From positions 48,875,849 to 48,939,848 of the forward strand of contig CM070581.1 in assembly GCA_036346355.1 (NCBI GenBank): a DNA stretch of 64,000 nucleotides, read 5' to 3'. Under the pieces are notes generated by a model. It was not told where the DNA came from, did not search any database, and was given only the letters and a program-made list of their open reading frames with translations. The DNA is from Rhipidocladum racemiflorum. Its lineage: Eukaryota; Streptophyta; Magnoliopsida; Poales; Poaceae. A program made the translations under genes and the position numbers. Positions 48,282 through 58,973 of this stretch are shown here, one piece after another. How positions within the stretch are numbered: the first letter of the stretch is position 1; each line of letters begins with the position of its first letter.

Positions 48282-48565
48282 GGCCCACGGCCTTTTGGCC
48301 CCGTTAGCCTTTCTGGGTGGCTTTCAGTCGACTGGTATGGCTCCCAAGCGCCAGGGTCTTGGCCCGTGGCCTTTTCGCCCGGATACGCTTTTCCGAGTGG
48401 CTGGAGTGCAGCTCTCGAGCGTCGGGACTTACGTTGTGGCCACGGCCTTTTGGCCCCCGTTGCGCTTCTGGATGGCTTTCGGCCGACTGGTATGGCTCCC
48501 AAGCGCCAGGGCCTTGGCCCGTGGCCTTCTCGCCCCGGACACGCTTTTCCGAGAGGCTGAGTGGT
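48282..48565. repeat. Two-unit tandem duplication in B2 spacer
   Basis: Same arrangement as 23443-23730: units start at 48282 and 48438. B1 and B2 share the duplication, so it predates the dimer. Other parts of 48126-48810 show no gene. Confidence 0.75.
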
Positions 48566-48813
48566 TCAGCCCCCAAGTTTGCATCGTAGCGTCCCAGCTC
48601 GCAGCCCCCGGACTTCTCGCTTAACTGAGCGAAGTGAGCGGGAAGGCCGAACGAACTTGAACTGCTCGTGACACGTGTCTGGCGAAATGTCTCTTAATTT
48701 TGTTCAATGTGCTGATCTTCTTTGGTACTCCGAATAAATTGGCAGTCTTGCGGCGTCGCTTCGTCTTCTACGTTTTTAAATGGCGTCGCCTTGGCTCCGG
48801 AGCCATGCACAGC

Positions 48814-48821
48814 TTATAAAT
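48814..48821 (+). promoter_or_regulatory. TATA box of B2 small plus-strand ORF
   Basis: TTATAAAT lies 67 bp upstream of the ATG at 48889, followed by a CT-rich leader. Conserved with B1 (23977-23984). Confidence 0.55.
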
Positions 48822-48888
48822 GGGACATCACCGCCCTTGAGCGATCGTCCCCTTCTTCTTCCTCTTTTTTCCCTCCCAGCCTTCCTCC

Positions 48889-49302
48889 ATGGCTAACATG
48901 AGAAGATTCGTTGGCCCCTACGCGGCGTTCTTCCGCCAGCGGTTCTTCGGGCTTCTGCACAACTGGGAGGAAGCGGAGTCTTGGGAGGAGCTCGACTTCG
49001 CCACTCCAGAGGTGGAGGAGGAGGAAGGAGTCGCCAGCGACGCCGCCGCAGTGGCCGCCTTGCTGGAGGTGGCTCCGGGGCTCCACGAGGTGGCCGAGAT
49101 CATCACGGAGATGATCGGGCGCGAGCGCCGCGACGACCTAGCCATTAGGGCTCTCGTCCGCCTTATACCACCCCTTTGGGTGGTTGAGGACGAGGTCCTG
49201 GCGGCGCTGGGTCGCGCGCGTCGCGTCTGTCCTCGACGACCCCGCCCCCGGGCCTCCCAACGGCAGAAGCAGCACCAGCACCAGCACCAGCAGCAGCAGT
49301 AG
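48889..49302 (+). CDS. Element B2 small plus-strand ORF with Gln/His tail, unknown function
   Basis: 137 codons are intact from ATG to TAG. The ATG is in good context (CTTCCTCCATGGCTAAC). N-terminal aromatic/basic segment, then an acidic stretch (EEAESWEELDF, EVEEEEG), then a long helix-like region with LLEVAPGLHEVAEIITEMIG and LAIRALVRLIPPLWVVEDEV. The last 20 residues are Arg/Pro then KQHQHQHQQQQ, encoded by a CAG/CAC run. No signal peptide or membrane segment is evident. It is one of very few undamaged frames in the window. It lies between the antisense gene and the integrase, has its own TATA box, and is also present in B1. I do not recognise the family; a captured host exon or a second accessory protein are both possible. 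Confidence 0.6.
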   Translation: MANMRRFVGPYAAFFRQRFFGLLHNWEEAESWEELDFATPEVEEEEGVASDAAAVAALLEVAPGLHEVAEIITEMIGRERRDDLAIRALVRLIPPLWVVEDEVLAALGRARRVCPRRPRPRASQRQKQHQHQHQQQQ

Positions 49303-49815
49303 GATTGGCGGCAGGAGCCGCCCCTCCCCTCTCTTTTTTTTTAGCGCCAGAAAATGAAAAAGAATGTCAGTAATGTAAATTATTAATATTATGGAACAAA
49401 ATGCGAAATCTTGCCCAGTCCGTGCCATCATAATTATCCCGAGTTTAAGGTTCCGCCTAATCAACCGTTCTAGCCAGTTGCTCCAACGCCAGCAACGAGG
49501 CGTTGAGGCTCGAGCTTTTGACAGCTAGAAGCCCACGACTAGGCGAATCTCAGTTAAATTCTGGCACTGCGAATTGTAGTCCCCGAGTGGTTAGTGCTTT
49601 CAGGCTCTACCCTTCCCGTTTCGCGCGCTGGTATAAACCGCCGGAGTTGTCCGCTTATCGCGGTCTTTATTTCCGTGCGTTTTGCACCGGCGCGACCAGG
49701 GTTAGGTGCTACACTAGTCGGGTAATAACCACTCGGGGCTAGCATTACACAGTAGAAGTTCAGAAAATGGAACGGATCACCATTTTATTTAGCATGTGAG
49801 AGTCGGGTACATAAC
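49303..49815. other. B2 spacer between small ORF and integrase
   Basis: About 510 bp, equivalent to 24394-24984 of B1. An AT-rich patch near 49370-49400 probably marks the shared 3' end zone of the two convergent units. I see no gene. Confidence 0.5.
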
Positions 49816-50990
49816 TTATGCGTAGAAGCGACGGAGCTGTTCGGCGTTCCAAGTGTTCGCCAAAACCTCGCCATCTTCACGTCTGAGTCGATAAGCACCC
49901 GGCCGAACCGTCTCCTCCACAATGTACGGTCCTTCCCAAATTGGAGAGAGCTTGTGCTCGCTTTTCTGGTTCCTCCTGAGGACCAGATCTCCTTTTGAAA
50001 AGACTCTGCTTCTGACATTGCGAGAATGGTAACGCCGAAGTCCCTGGAGGTACTTAGACGACTGGATGGCTACAACGTTCCGAGCCTCCTCGAGTTGATC
50101 AAGCTCCATCATTCGGCTCTCCTCGGACTCGGCCTCCTTGTAATTCCGAACCCTCGTGGATTCGAATCCTAGTTCGGTCGGCAGAACCGCCTCTGCGCCG
50201 TAGACTAGGAAAAAGGGTGTTTGGCCAGTTGCTCGGCTGGGGGTGGTTCTGAGTCCCCAGAGTACCGACGGTAACTCCTTCACCCATCGGGCAGCGTATG
50301 GTTTGAGGCGATCGAAGATCCTGGCCTTGAGGCCCTGGAGGACCAGGCCATTAGCCTGCTCCACCTGCCCATTGCTTCGTGGATGAGCCACCGAGGCGAA
50401 GCAGATCTTGATCCCGACGCCTTCGCACCATTCATGAAACTCTTCACTCCTGAATTGGGTGCCATTGTCCGTGATGATCCGGTTGGGCACTCCGAATCTA
50501 ACCACGATATCCTGGAAGAACTCCTTGGCCTTAACCGCAGTGATAGTGGCGACTAGTTTAGCTTCGATCCACTTGGTGAACTTGTCAATAGCTACGAAAA
50601 GGTAGGCGAAGCCACCTTGAGCCTTCTTGAGTGGGCCCACTAAGTCGAGCCCCCAGACCGCGAAGGGCCAAGAGATGGGGATAGTTTGTAGCTCCTGCGC
50701 CGGCAAGTGTGTCTGCCTTGCATAGAACTGGCAGCCCTCGCAGGCTCGAACGATCTCCATAGCATCCATCACTGCCGTAGGCCAGAAGAAGCCCTGGCGG
50801 TAGGCTTTCCCAACCAAGGCGCTTGACGCCGCGTGATGGCCACACATCCCCGAGTGGATTTCTTGGAGCAGATCTCTTCCCACTTGTCCCGAAATGCACC
50901 GCCTGAGGACACCTGACGTGCTCTTGCGAAAGAGCTCCTCGCCAACCACCACGTAGGATTTGGCTTGTCGGGAGATGCGCTCTGCTAGAG
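49816..50990 (-). CDS. Element B2 integrase, domain intact
   Basis: An open frame of 378 codons (49816-50952), continuing upstream to the amber at 51043, holds a complete Retand-type integrase: zinc region EIHSGMCGHHAASSALVG with ACEGCQF, catalytic Asp in WGLDLVGPLKK, Asp in RIITDNGTQFRSEEF, Glu in NGQVEQANG, then the C-terminal domain (VFSKGDLVLRRNQKSEHKL, IWEGPYIVEETV) to the stop. It is part of a polyprotein and could not be made alone from the sense promoter, because stops lie upstream at 51043 and 51352. Confidence 0.8.
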
Positions 50991-52110
50991 CAGTTGCTTC
51001 TGGAAGTTTGTCCTTCAGGAGATATTCAAGGTATGGGGCCGTCTAGTCGGGATCAATGAACAGGACTCCGGCCTCAGGATCCTTTCTCGGCTCTCGTCGT
51101 TTTGCGACGGTTGGTTCGTAAAGATCCTGGGCGAAGATACCACTCGGAACCTCGACCCGAGTGGCTCCCATCTTGGCCAATTCGTCGGCAGCCTCATTAT
51201 TGCGGCGGAGGACATGGACCAGCTCTAGACCGTCAAACTTGCCTTCCAATTCTCGAACTTGCTGGCAATACGCCGCCATAGTCTGATCGACGCACGACCA
51301 ATCCTTCTGTACTTGGCTCACCACCAACTGGGAGTCACCACAAACCGCCAGTCATCGAATTCCGAGCAATGTGGCGATGCGGAGCCCATGGATGAGAGTC
51401 TCGTACTCTGCGGCATTGTTCGAGGCCGGGAAGTGAATTCGAAGGACGTACTTCAACCTGTCGCCCTTAGGCGAGACAAGGAGAATTCCCGCCCCTGCTC
51501 CACCAAGCATGAGAGATCCATCGAAGTGCATGGTCCAATACTCTGGCTCTTCTTCCGTGCGGGGGGCCTGGGATTCGGTCCACTCGGCCGTAAAGTCGGC
51601 CAAAGCCTGGGACTTGACGGCGGTGCGCGGCTTGAATGAGACGTCGAAAGCTCCAAGCTCGGCTGCCCACTTTAAAATTCTTCCAGTAGCTTCTCGATTA
51701 TGGAGGACCTCTCCCACGGGGAAAGAAGTCACTACTGAAATCGAGTGTCCTTGGAAATAATGCTTCAGCTTCCGTGATGAGATCAAAATTGCGTACAACA
51801 GCTTCTGAATTTGAGGATATCGTGCCTTGGATTCGCCCAGCACTTCGCTGACAAAATAAACCGGGCATTGCACGCCGAAGCGGTGTCCAGATTCTTCCCG
51901 CTCCACAACTATCACGGCGCTGACTACGTGAGTTGTTGCCGCTATGTAGAGCAGGAGAGGTTCACCTAGCACCGGCGAGACTAGAATTGGAGGGGTGGAG
52001 AGGAACACCTTGGGTTCTTCAAAGGCTTGATGTGCCTCTGCCGTCCATTCAAAGCGGTCCTGTTTCTTGAGGAGCTTGAAGAAAGGCATCCCCGAACTCC
52101 TAACCGGGAG
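50991..52110 (-). pseudogene. Element B2 dual RNase H region
   Basis: Retroviral RNase H (GMPFFKLLKKQDRFEW, CPVYFVSEVLGESKARYPQIQ, LISSRKLKHYFQ) is complete here, unlike in B1. The second archaeal-like RNase H (WTMHFDGSLMLGGAGAG, NNAAEYETLIHGLRIA) follows. A TGA at 51352 replaces Arg (CGA in B1), and a TAG at 51043 replaces Trp (TGG in B1). A one-base shift near 52090 separates it from RT. Confidence 0.85.
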
Positions 52111-52968
52111 ATAAACCTGCCAAGCGCTACCATGCAGCCAGTAAGCTTTTGGACATCTTTTTGGCTGGCAGGCAGGGCCATCCTTATGATGGCCCCGATT
52201 TTCTCCGTGTTTGGCTCGATCCCACGATGAGAAACAATGAACCCGAGTAGTTTCCCGGAGGAAACTTCGAAAACGCACTTCTCAGGGTTTAGCCTCATCT
52301 GGAACGCCCTCAGACTTGCGAACGTCTCGGCCAGATCGGAGGTGAGGCTGTCTTCTGTCTTGGTTTTAACCACTATATCATCCACATATGCTTCCACATT
52401 GCGTCCGAGCTGATGTTGAAAACACCGCTGTATCGCGCGCTGATAAGTCGCGCCAGCATTCTTCAGCCCAAACGGCATGGTGATGTAGCAATATGCTCTG
52501 AGTGGGGTGATAAACGAAGTCTTCTCGCAATCCTCCTCTCGAAGCCGGATTTGACGATAGCCCGAGTAGGCGTCCAGAAAACTGAGTAGTTGGGATCCAG
52601 CAGTGGAGTCTACCACCTGATCAATACGGGGGAGACCGAAGGGATCTTTCGGGCAAGCCTTGTTGAGGTCAGTGTAATCAACACACATGCGCCAGCTTTT
52701 ATTCTTCTTCTGGACGAGTACAGGGTTTGCCAACCAGTCGGGATGATACACTTCTTTGATGAAGCCTGCGGCTAGCAGCTTTGTGATCTCCTCCCTGATG
52801 GCTTGTCGACGGTCTTGGGCGAATCGTCGCAGCCTTTGCTTGACTGGCCTGGCTGATTGGTTTACATTTAGTGCGTGCTCAATCACCTCCCTGGGGACCC
52901 CGGGCATATCCGACGGCTTCCAGGCGAAGACTTCTCTGTTTGCCCGCAGAAAAGTGACGAGCGCGTCC
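52111..52968 (-). pseudogene. Element B2 reverse transcriptase, domain intact
   Basis: The frame 51981-52907 holds the full RT: AGFIKEVYHPDWLANPVLVQ, WRMCVDYTDLNKACPKDPF, SFLDAYSGYRQI, CYITMPFGLKNAGATYQR, the catalytic YVDDIVVKTKT and LLGFIVSHRGIE. Upstream, a TAG at 52971, shared with B1, cuts it from protease; the family has Gln there. Confidence 0.85.
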
Positions 52969-52970
52969 TC

Positions 52971-54420
52971 CTATTTGTCTCCGAGCCCTGTCCCGATCAA
53001 GGCGGTTCGCGACGGATCGGACGGGTCGAGGAGGATTCTTTTGGTACCTTCCTCGGGGCCGATCCCAGGGTTTCGCGCTTTGCGGGTAGGGATGCTGCCT
53101 TCCGGCTTGTCGGAATCCGCTTCTCGCCGAATCCCCTCTCGACCCGCTCGCACCTCCAGGGACTCGGCCATCTCGCAGCTCTCCTTGTCACAGGAAAAAG
53201 ACTGCCTTATGTCACCGCGTAGAGCGATGATACCACTCGGCCCTGGCATCTTCAATGTCAGGTATGCGTAGTGGGGCACTGCCATGAACTTGGCCAGCGC
53301 TGGTCTCCCCAAGATGGCATGATATGCTGTCGCGAAATCAGCCACCTCGAAGCCAAGGTTCTCTGTTCGGTAATTTTCCCTTGCGCCGAAAGTGACCGGC
53401 AGAGTGATTTGTCCGAGTGGTGTCGCAGAAGTTTCAGGTATGACACCGTGGAAATGCGACGATCCGCGCTTTAGCTCCGACCGCGGAATCCCCATATCGT
53501 CAAGGGTTTTGACAAAGAGGACATTGAGCCCGCTTCCACCGTCGATCAATACCCTCTTGAGCTTGATGCCGCGGACGACGGGTGCCAAGACAAGAGGATA
53601 CCTGGCGGGGAATGGGAAATGATCTGGGTGATCCGAGCGGTCGTAAGTTATTGCGACCTCAGACCACCGTACATATTGAGGGGTCTCCGGCTCCACTGCG
53701 TAGATGTCCCGGGCGGTGAGCTTTTGCTTCCGCTTGGACTCATATGCAGCCGAGCCCCCGAATATGTAGTTGAGCTCGAGATCGACATCCTGATAGTCCT
53801 CCTCGGCTACGGGGGGAGGTGGCTTGTCGGCGGCGTGTCCACTCGGACCTTGTCCAGCCTGCTTCTTGCTCTCGCGGGCGAATCTCTTTAGAGTGAAGCA
53901 GTCCTTGGCAGCATGTCTCCCCTTCGGATGGAAGGGGCAAAGCGAGTTCATCACCTTGTCATACCCATCTTCTTTGAGGGCGCGTGGGTGAGTTGGTGCA
54001 GCGATTGCCACCAGCTCTTCGCCCTTGCGCTTCTTTTCCTTCCGCCGGGGGGTTTCAGCCTGATCCTTCCCCTCGTCACGCCGTTCCGCCAAAGCCTCGG
54101 AGGCTGAAGCGTAACGGTCCGCTAGGGCGAACAGCTCACGGACCAACGTTGGTGGCTTCCGGGACATCTTCTTGATGAGATCGGGGTCGCTGAATCCCTT
54201 CTGGAAGGCAGCTATCACAATCGCATCCGTGACATCCCGAACGGTGCTTTTTCTATGCATGAAGCGCTTGACAAACTCCCGGAGGGATTCGTTCCTCCTT
54301 TGGTGTAGCTAATATAGGTCCCAAGGGGTGCCTGGGTGCTCGTAAGTGCCTTGGAAATTTGAAATGAACTGCTCACACAGATCTCCCCAGGAATCTATAG
54401 AGTTATTCGGGAGTCCAGTG
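52971..54420 (-). pseudogene. Element B2 gag C-terminus and protease
   Basis: A 429-codon frame (52971-54260) contains the end of gag with CPFHPKGRHAAKDCF, a Lys-rich linker, and protease with LIDGGSGLNVLFVKTLDDMG and YHAILGRPALAKFMA. A TAG at 54309, shared with B1, interrupts gag just before MHRKSTV. The single CCAGT near 54413 is the empty equivalent of the element C insertion site. Confidence 0.8.
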
Positions 54421-55621
54421 AGCCATGCTTGGGCCAAGGCGAGAGGGTAACCTGTAAGTAGTTTGCCATTACTTTCTGATCCCCGGTGGCCACATTGCCG
54501 AGCATATACCTATAGCCAAGCCTCCGGGTCCCTCTCACCGTCAAACCTAGTGATGCCTTTAGGATTAAACCCATCAAGCCAAACCACTCGGCGTAGGTGA
54601 GGGGTAAACGCGCGAACCCCTTCAATGACCCCGCGACAACCTCCGGGCGGTGATCGACGCGGAGGGGATCGCGCTTGGCGTGCTTCGCGATCTCGTGGAA
54701 GGATGCCGTAGCGTTCATACTCATCGGCATGGCGGCGTTGTTCCTCCCTTTCTCGGTCGCGGCGCCTGGCGTCGAGGTCTGAACCGAGGTCGCGGTTGAT
54801 GCTATGTCGCAAGTCGTCTCCGCGGGGTGGAACATGATGCGTCTGGCGGGCTTCCCGACTGGCCATTGCTGGCCGTCTGGGTCCTCACCGACCACGTGAT
54901 GCCTCCTTTGCCGGCTGGTCGATGCAGGCTTCTTTGGATAGCTACCGCCGTCACCATGGCCTTTCTTTGGGCCACGATCGGGGCGACTGGATCACCCACC
55001 CCCAGCATAGGGCTCAGGGTATCCAGGAGTGTCTTGGAGGCGACGATATTCTGGCGTAAGTGCGGAAACAGCTTGGTCCCCCATCTTAGCTTGCGAATGT
55101 CTTCATTGACAGCCGGCGCGGTCCGCAGAGTGCGTGCCAGCGTCGAGGTTCGATTGCTCGGCCACCTTCCAAGTCGGTGGCGGCCGTGAGTGTCGGCGCC
55201 GCTGCGATCCGCCGCGAGCCCTCGATTCACGGACTCTACGGAAATTCCAGCAGCTCTCTAGGCTTTCTTCTGGCTCGGCCGCTGAGCTGGGTGAGCCTGA
55301 AGAGGATAACTCCAGGCGCTCGGAGGTGCCGAGTGGTTTGGCGACGAGAACCCCCACCATTCGTACCTCGGCGTCCCTGGGTCCGACTGCGTGGCGGACC
55401 GGGCCTTGATCCCCTACTCGGCACCTCCGAAGCGCGAGGCAGAGGACCCCAATCGGCGTGGAAGTCGCGACGATGGCCCACCGGAAACCTCATCGTCTTT
55501 GCGACACGGTCCCCTTAGAGAGGGAAAGGTTCCCGAGGTCGTTGGAGATGAAGGTCAGGCTTCCGAAACGGAAGACCTGACCCGGGAAGAAGACTGTGGA
55601 GACTCCGCTTATCGCAGCCAT
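54421..55621 (-). pseudogene. Element B2 gag N-terminal part
   Basis: The ATG at 55619-55621 corresponds to that of B1 (42374). Blocks readable: DREREEQRRHADEYERYGI and GFNPKGITRFDGERDPEAW. A TAG at 54510 replaces the Gln (CAG) that B1 keeps. The stretch 55030-55260 is damaged relative to B1, again mainly at CAG/CTG (GCGAATGTC against GCAGAATGTC). Confidence 0.75.
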
Positions 55622-55651
55622 CAACCTTGACGAAGATCTTGACACAACCCC

Positions 55652-55666
55652 CTACCTGGCGCGCCA
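55652..55666 (-). other. Primer binding site of element B2
   Basis: The minus strand reads TGGCGCGCCAGGTAG, two bases from the LTR edge at 55669; identical to B1. Confidence 0.75.
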
Positions 55667-55668
55667 AC

Positions 55669-56250
55669 TGTCGACGATCGGTTTCGCCGGCAATGAGATT
55701 TGTGATTCTAGGGGATTTGTGCGGGATCTGAGCTTGATGGTAACACAGGATGCGAGGGCGATCTGTTTTTAGACAGGTTCGGGCTCTCTCGGAGGAGATA
55801 ATACCCTAGTCTTGTGTTCTTGGATATATGAGCGTCTCCCTTTCTTGTTTCTCCCTCCTCCCCTTATATACTGGGGGAAGGATACATGATAGATGGGCGC
55901 CACCGGGCCCCCTACATGGTGGCCTCACCAACACATACTTTGTCTTCATCGGCTATGGCGCACTACGTCTTGGAGAGGTGGTTGTGCTTTCCCCGACCCG
56001 CGCCTGCCACCCTGTCAGGTTCCAGCGTCTGCAGGCTCTGCGAATGTCAGGCTGCATGCTTCGTTTTTGGTGGGTTGTTTGGGCGTGGCGCGAAGCTTCC
56101 CCGAAGGATCAGGTGTTGCCTTGGGGAACAAGTCGAAAACCTCCTCCGGGCCCGTCGTGGCGCTTCTGGGCTTTGGGCCTACTACTCCGCCCGTCTAGCC
56201 CAGTCGGGTATAGGCCCCACTTGCGGGACCCCTATCTCAGACATCCCACA
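55669..56250 (-). mobile_element. 5' LTR of element B2, complete
   Basis: This 582-bp LTR ends exactly at the TGTGGGATG terminus (56250). Element D sequence begins at the next base, so this is the true right-hand end of the B dimer and B inserted into D. Confidence 0.9.
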
Positions 56251-56800
56251 GGTACTAACTCTATCACAAACTCTATATCTCTATCTGGCGGCATACCCGG
56301 CAAATCTTCAGGAAAAACATCAGGGTACTCATTCACCACTGGAACATCCTCAATGCTGACTACCTTTGCACTGTTGACCATCAACTGTCCATCACGAACG
56401 GCGGTCGCTTGAAACTCCACTTTTCTCCCACAAGGGCTCTCAACTGATATGACTCTTCGTCCACAGTCTAACACGGCCTTGTGCTTGGTCAACCAGTCCA
56501 TTCCCAAGATAACATCTAGAGTCTGGGTTCCCAATATTATGAGGTTTGCTATGAATTCTACCCCTTTTATTAATATTCTCACCCCAGAACATCCTACTTG
56601 AGATCGGAGTTCTGACCCAGGGGTTTGAACTATAAGCATGCCTTTAAGATCCACAATTCCCAAATCATTTCTAGCAACAAAATCTTGAGAAACAAACAAA
56701 TGCGAAGCTCCAGAGTCAAACAAAACTGTTGTGGGTACTAAGTTGACAAGTAACTTTACCCAACACGACGTCCGTAGCATTCTGCAGTGCCTCTGCGGTG
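56251..56800 (-). pseudogene. Element D protease region, truncated on the left
   Basis: This corresponds to 6213-6760 of A. Protease motif FDSGAS near 56715-56730 is intact, and the position of A's TGA at 6647 is CAA here. A one-base insertion near 56755 shifts the frame upstream of the motif. Pol downstream of this point (RT to integrase) is absent because the D sequence to the left of the B insertion is not in the window. Confidence 0.8.
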
Positions 56801-56978
56801 ACATGGTTGATGCGACCTCTCACCACTGTCTGGGTTGCGCCTCCGGGCTGTGTGGCTCCACGGTTTGTCCTAGTGCAGGTGCTCTTGCTGGCGTGGATCC
56901 CAGATTGAAGCGAACTGGGGTCACTCCTACTGTTTTCTTGGGGTAGTTGTTGGAGAAGTGCCCTGGTTCATTGCATGT

Positions 56979-58714
56979 TGTGAATCATGTGATGAAAAAT
57001 TGGCTTGATCTTGTGCTGAAAATTTGGTTAGGATTAATCTTGCAAAATTGCTTGCATGAAGGACCAAACATTCAAACATCCAAAAACAGAAATTTTGCAT
57101 TTGCGCCGAACCAAATAACTAAAAATCGCGTTTTTCGCATGTATGACGGACCAAACTTTTTGGTCTGTCATAAACGTGATTTTGATGCTTTTACGCTTGT
57201 ACAAGAAATCGCGTTTTTTCCATGTATGACGGACCAAATTTTTTGGTCTGTCATACACATGATTTTGGCGACCTCGTTTTTCCCATGTATGACGGACCGA
57301 ATTTTTGGTACATCATACACATGATTTTGGCGACCTCGTTTTTCCCATGTATGACGGACCGAATTTTTTGGTCTGTCATACACATGATTTTGGAGACCTC
57401 GATTTTCCCAAGTATAACGGACCAAATTTTTGGTCCGTCATAAACGTGTTTTTGAGGTTTTTGCGCGGGACCAAGTTCTTAAAAACAAGTAAGTTTTTCA
57501 TTTGTGCGCTGGACTGGTTTTTGGTCTGTGCTGGATGTTTTTGTGCACGGTTAAGGGTTTTGAGCTAATGTGGACTTTATGCAATGCTCGTGTGAGTATT
57601 TGCATGGACTAATGTTGAGTAAAGTCGTGGACTTGTGCTCGGATTTGTTTTTGTGATTTGATCATGTGCAGGTATTGCTCGAGGGCGAACGTGGTCGATG
57701 ACGGGACCGGAACTAGGTTCATGGAGGAACTGAGGTTCGGGACTAGGTTCAGGGAGGAACTGAGGTCTTGGTCGTCAAGGATGTCATGCGGGACGTTCGG
57801 GCTAAGAGAATGGTGCACATGAAGAATGGTTAGTCACGTGAGAATGGCAGGAGGTCATTCGCGTGCAAAGTGTTAGTCACGTGAGTATGGCAGGTGGCCA
57901 TACGCGTGCAAGGTGTTAGTCACGTGAATATGGTAGGGTTACCATATGCGTGCAAGAGTTGTACTCGGCCAGGTTGGGCCAAGTAGAGTTGTGTTGGATA
58001 CGGATTCCTTCTAGGGAATAGGAATCGTATTCTGGGTTGGTCCTTTAAATAGGAGGGGTTGTCTCCTGTTGAAAGGGTACCAAGTAGAGCTGAGCGCATC
58101 AAGCTTTGAGCTTGGTTTTAGGGTTTGTACTCTTTTGATGAGAGTATTTTAGACAAGAAATAAAGATCAATTCTTCCAAGATTTTTGCGTGCTACAGTAA
58201 CCACGTCGCTACAGTGTTTTCTGTTTTGGTTCTTGTTTGCATGCTTGTTCTAATTCTAGATTGGTTTTTGATCGTTGAGTTTCATCTTGATTTGATCCAT
58301 CAAAAACCGTTCTAGGGTATTGATTTAGAGTTTCTCAAAGTCTAGTTGATTAATCTTTTGAAGATCTTGTTTAATCTTGAAGTTTTGATTAGATTGATTC
58401 TCGTCAAGTTCTGAAACAGCAAGCTTGCGAAGCTTATAACTTTTGATCCGTAAGTCCGATCGAGCTAATTCTTTTTGGGTTCGATTCGTATTGGAATCTA
58501 GTTTCTCGTGTCCAAATTTCAGATCAATCTAACGGTTGGATCTCTGGGAATTCTCGTTTTACCGAACCTCTATCATTCTATTTTTGTCGAAAACGAGGCA
58601 ATTATTTGGTTCTGTTTTGGGGTGAACTTTTAGTAGATCAAGAATTTGGTTTTAGCTTCCGCACAATCATTCACCCCCCCTCTGATTGCTATATTCGTAT
58701 ACTTTGATCCTACA
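56979..58714 (+). mobile_element. Solo LTR 2, SIRE-like copia family
   Basis: This 1,736-bp unit starts TGTGAATCATGTG and ends GATCCTACA, flanked by CATGT on both sides (56974-56978, 58715-58719). A has the empty site with one CATGT near 6943. TATA box TTTAAATAGG at 58043-58053, AATAAA at 58159-58164, and the terminal CATTCACCCCCCCTCTGATT block are typical of SIRE-like copia LTRs. There is no coding capacity. Confidence 0.9.
57138..57460. repeat. Tandem array of palindromes in solo LTR 2
   Basis: Five units (start near 57138, 57220, 57283, 57345, 57408), mostly 62-63 bp, the first about 82 bp. Each holds an inverted repeat: TATGACGGACCAAA, a T-rich centre, and TTTGGTCTGTCATA, then CACATGATTTTGGCGACCTC. 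Stems of about 14 bp can form on DNA or RNA. Solo LTR 1 has only one degenerate trace. Confidence 0.85.
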
Positions 58715-58973
58715 CATGTATAACAGCGTCTCACCACGCCGTACTGACTGCTGGTAGCAGCGTTCCTGGCTGGAGCTGGTGTCTCATAGTTATGGTTGGT
58801 AGGTCTTGGTGCTGGCGACGGTGTTCTTGCAGTATTCTGCGGCTGGAATCTGAAGAATTGATTTGGTGCAACTCTCAGGCATTGCCCTCCTTGGCGTGCT
58901 CCCTATTGTGCCATCCTGCGCTTCCGGTTGTCATCCAATTCCTTGCGCTTGTCCTCCAGGATGAGCACCTTGT

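Larger units (their letters stand above)
56801..58973 (-). pseudogene. Element D gag zinc-knuckle segment, split by solo LTR 2
   Basis: D gag C-terminal sequence lies at 56801-56978 and 58715-58973. The LTR sits inside the codon run of the CCHC knuckle. The last knuckle Cys is Tyr, as in A. The frameshift that ends gag at 58974 is also shared with A. Confidence 0.75.

Noticed and set aside
52756..53271. Plus-strand frames over B pol (also 27859-28415)
   Set aside because: They are shadows of the RT/protease coding strand; the minus frame carries all family motifs.
56979..58714. TRIM or MITE-type element
   Set aside because: Ends are TG...CA with a 5-bp duplication, LTR-type TATA and AATAAA signals and no terminal inverted repeat, so a solo LTR fits better.
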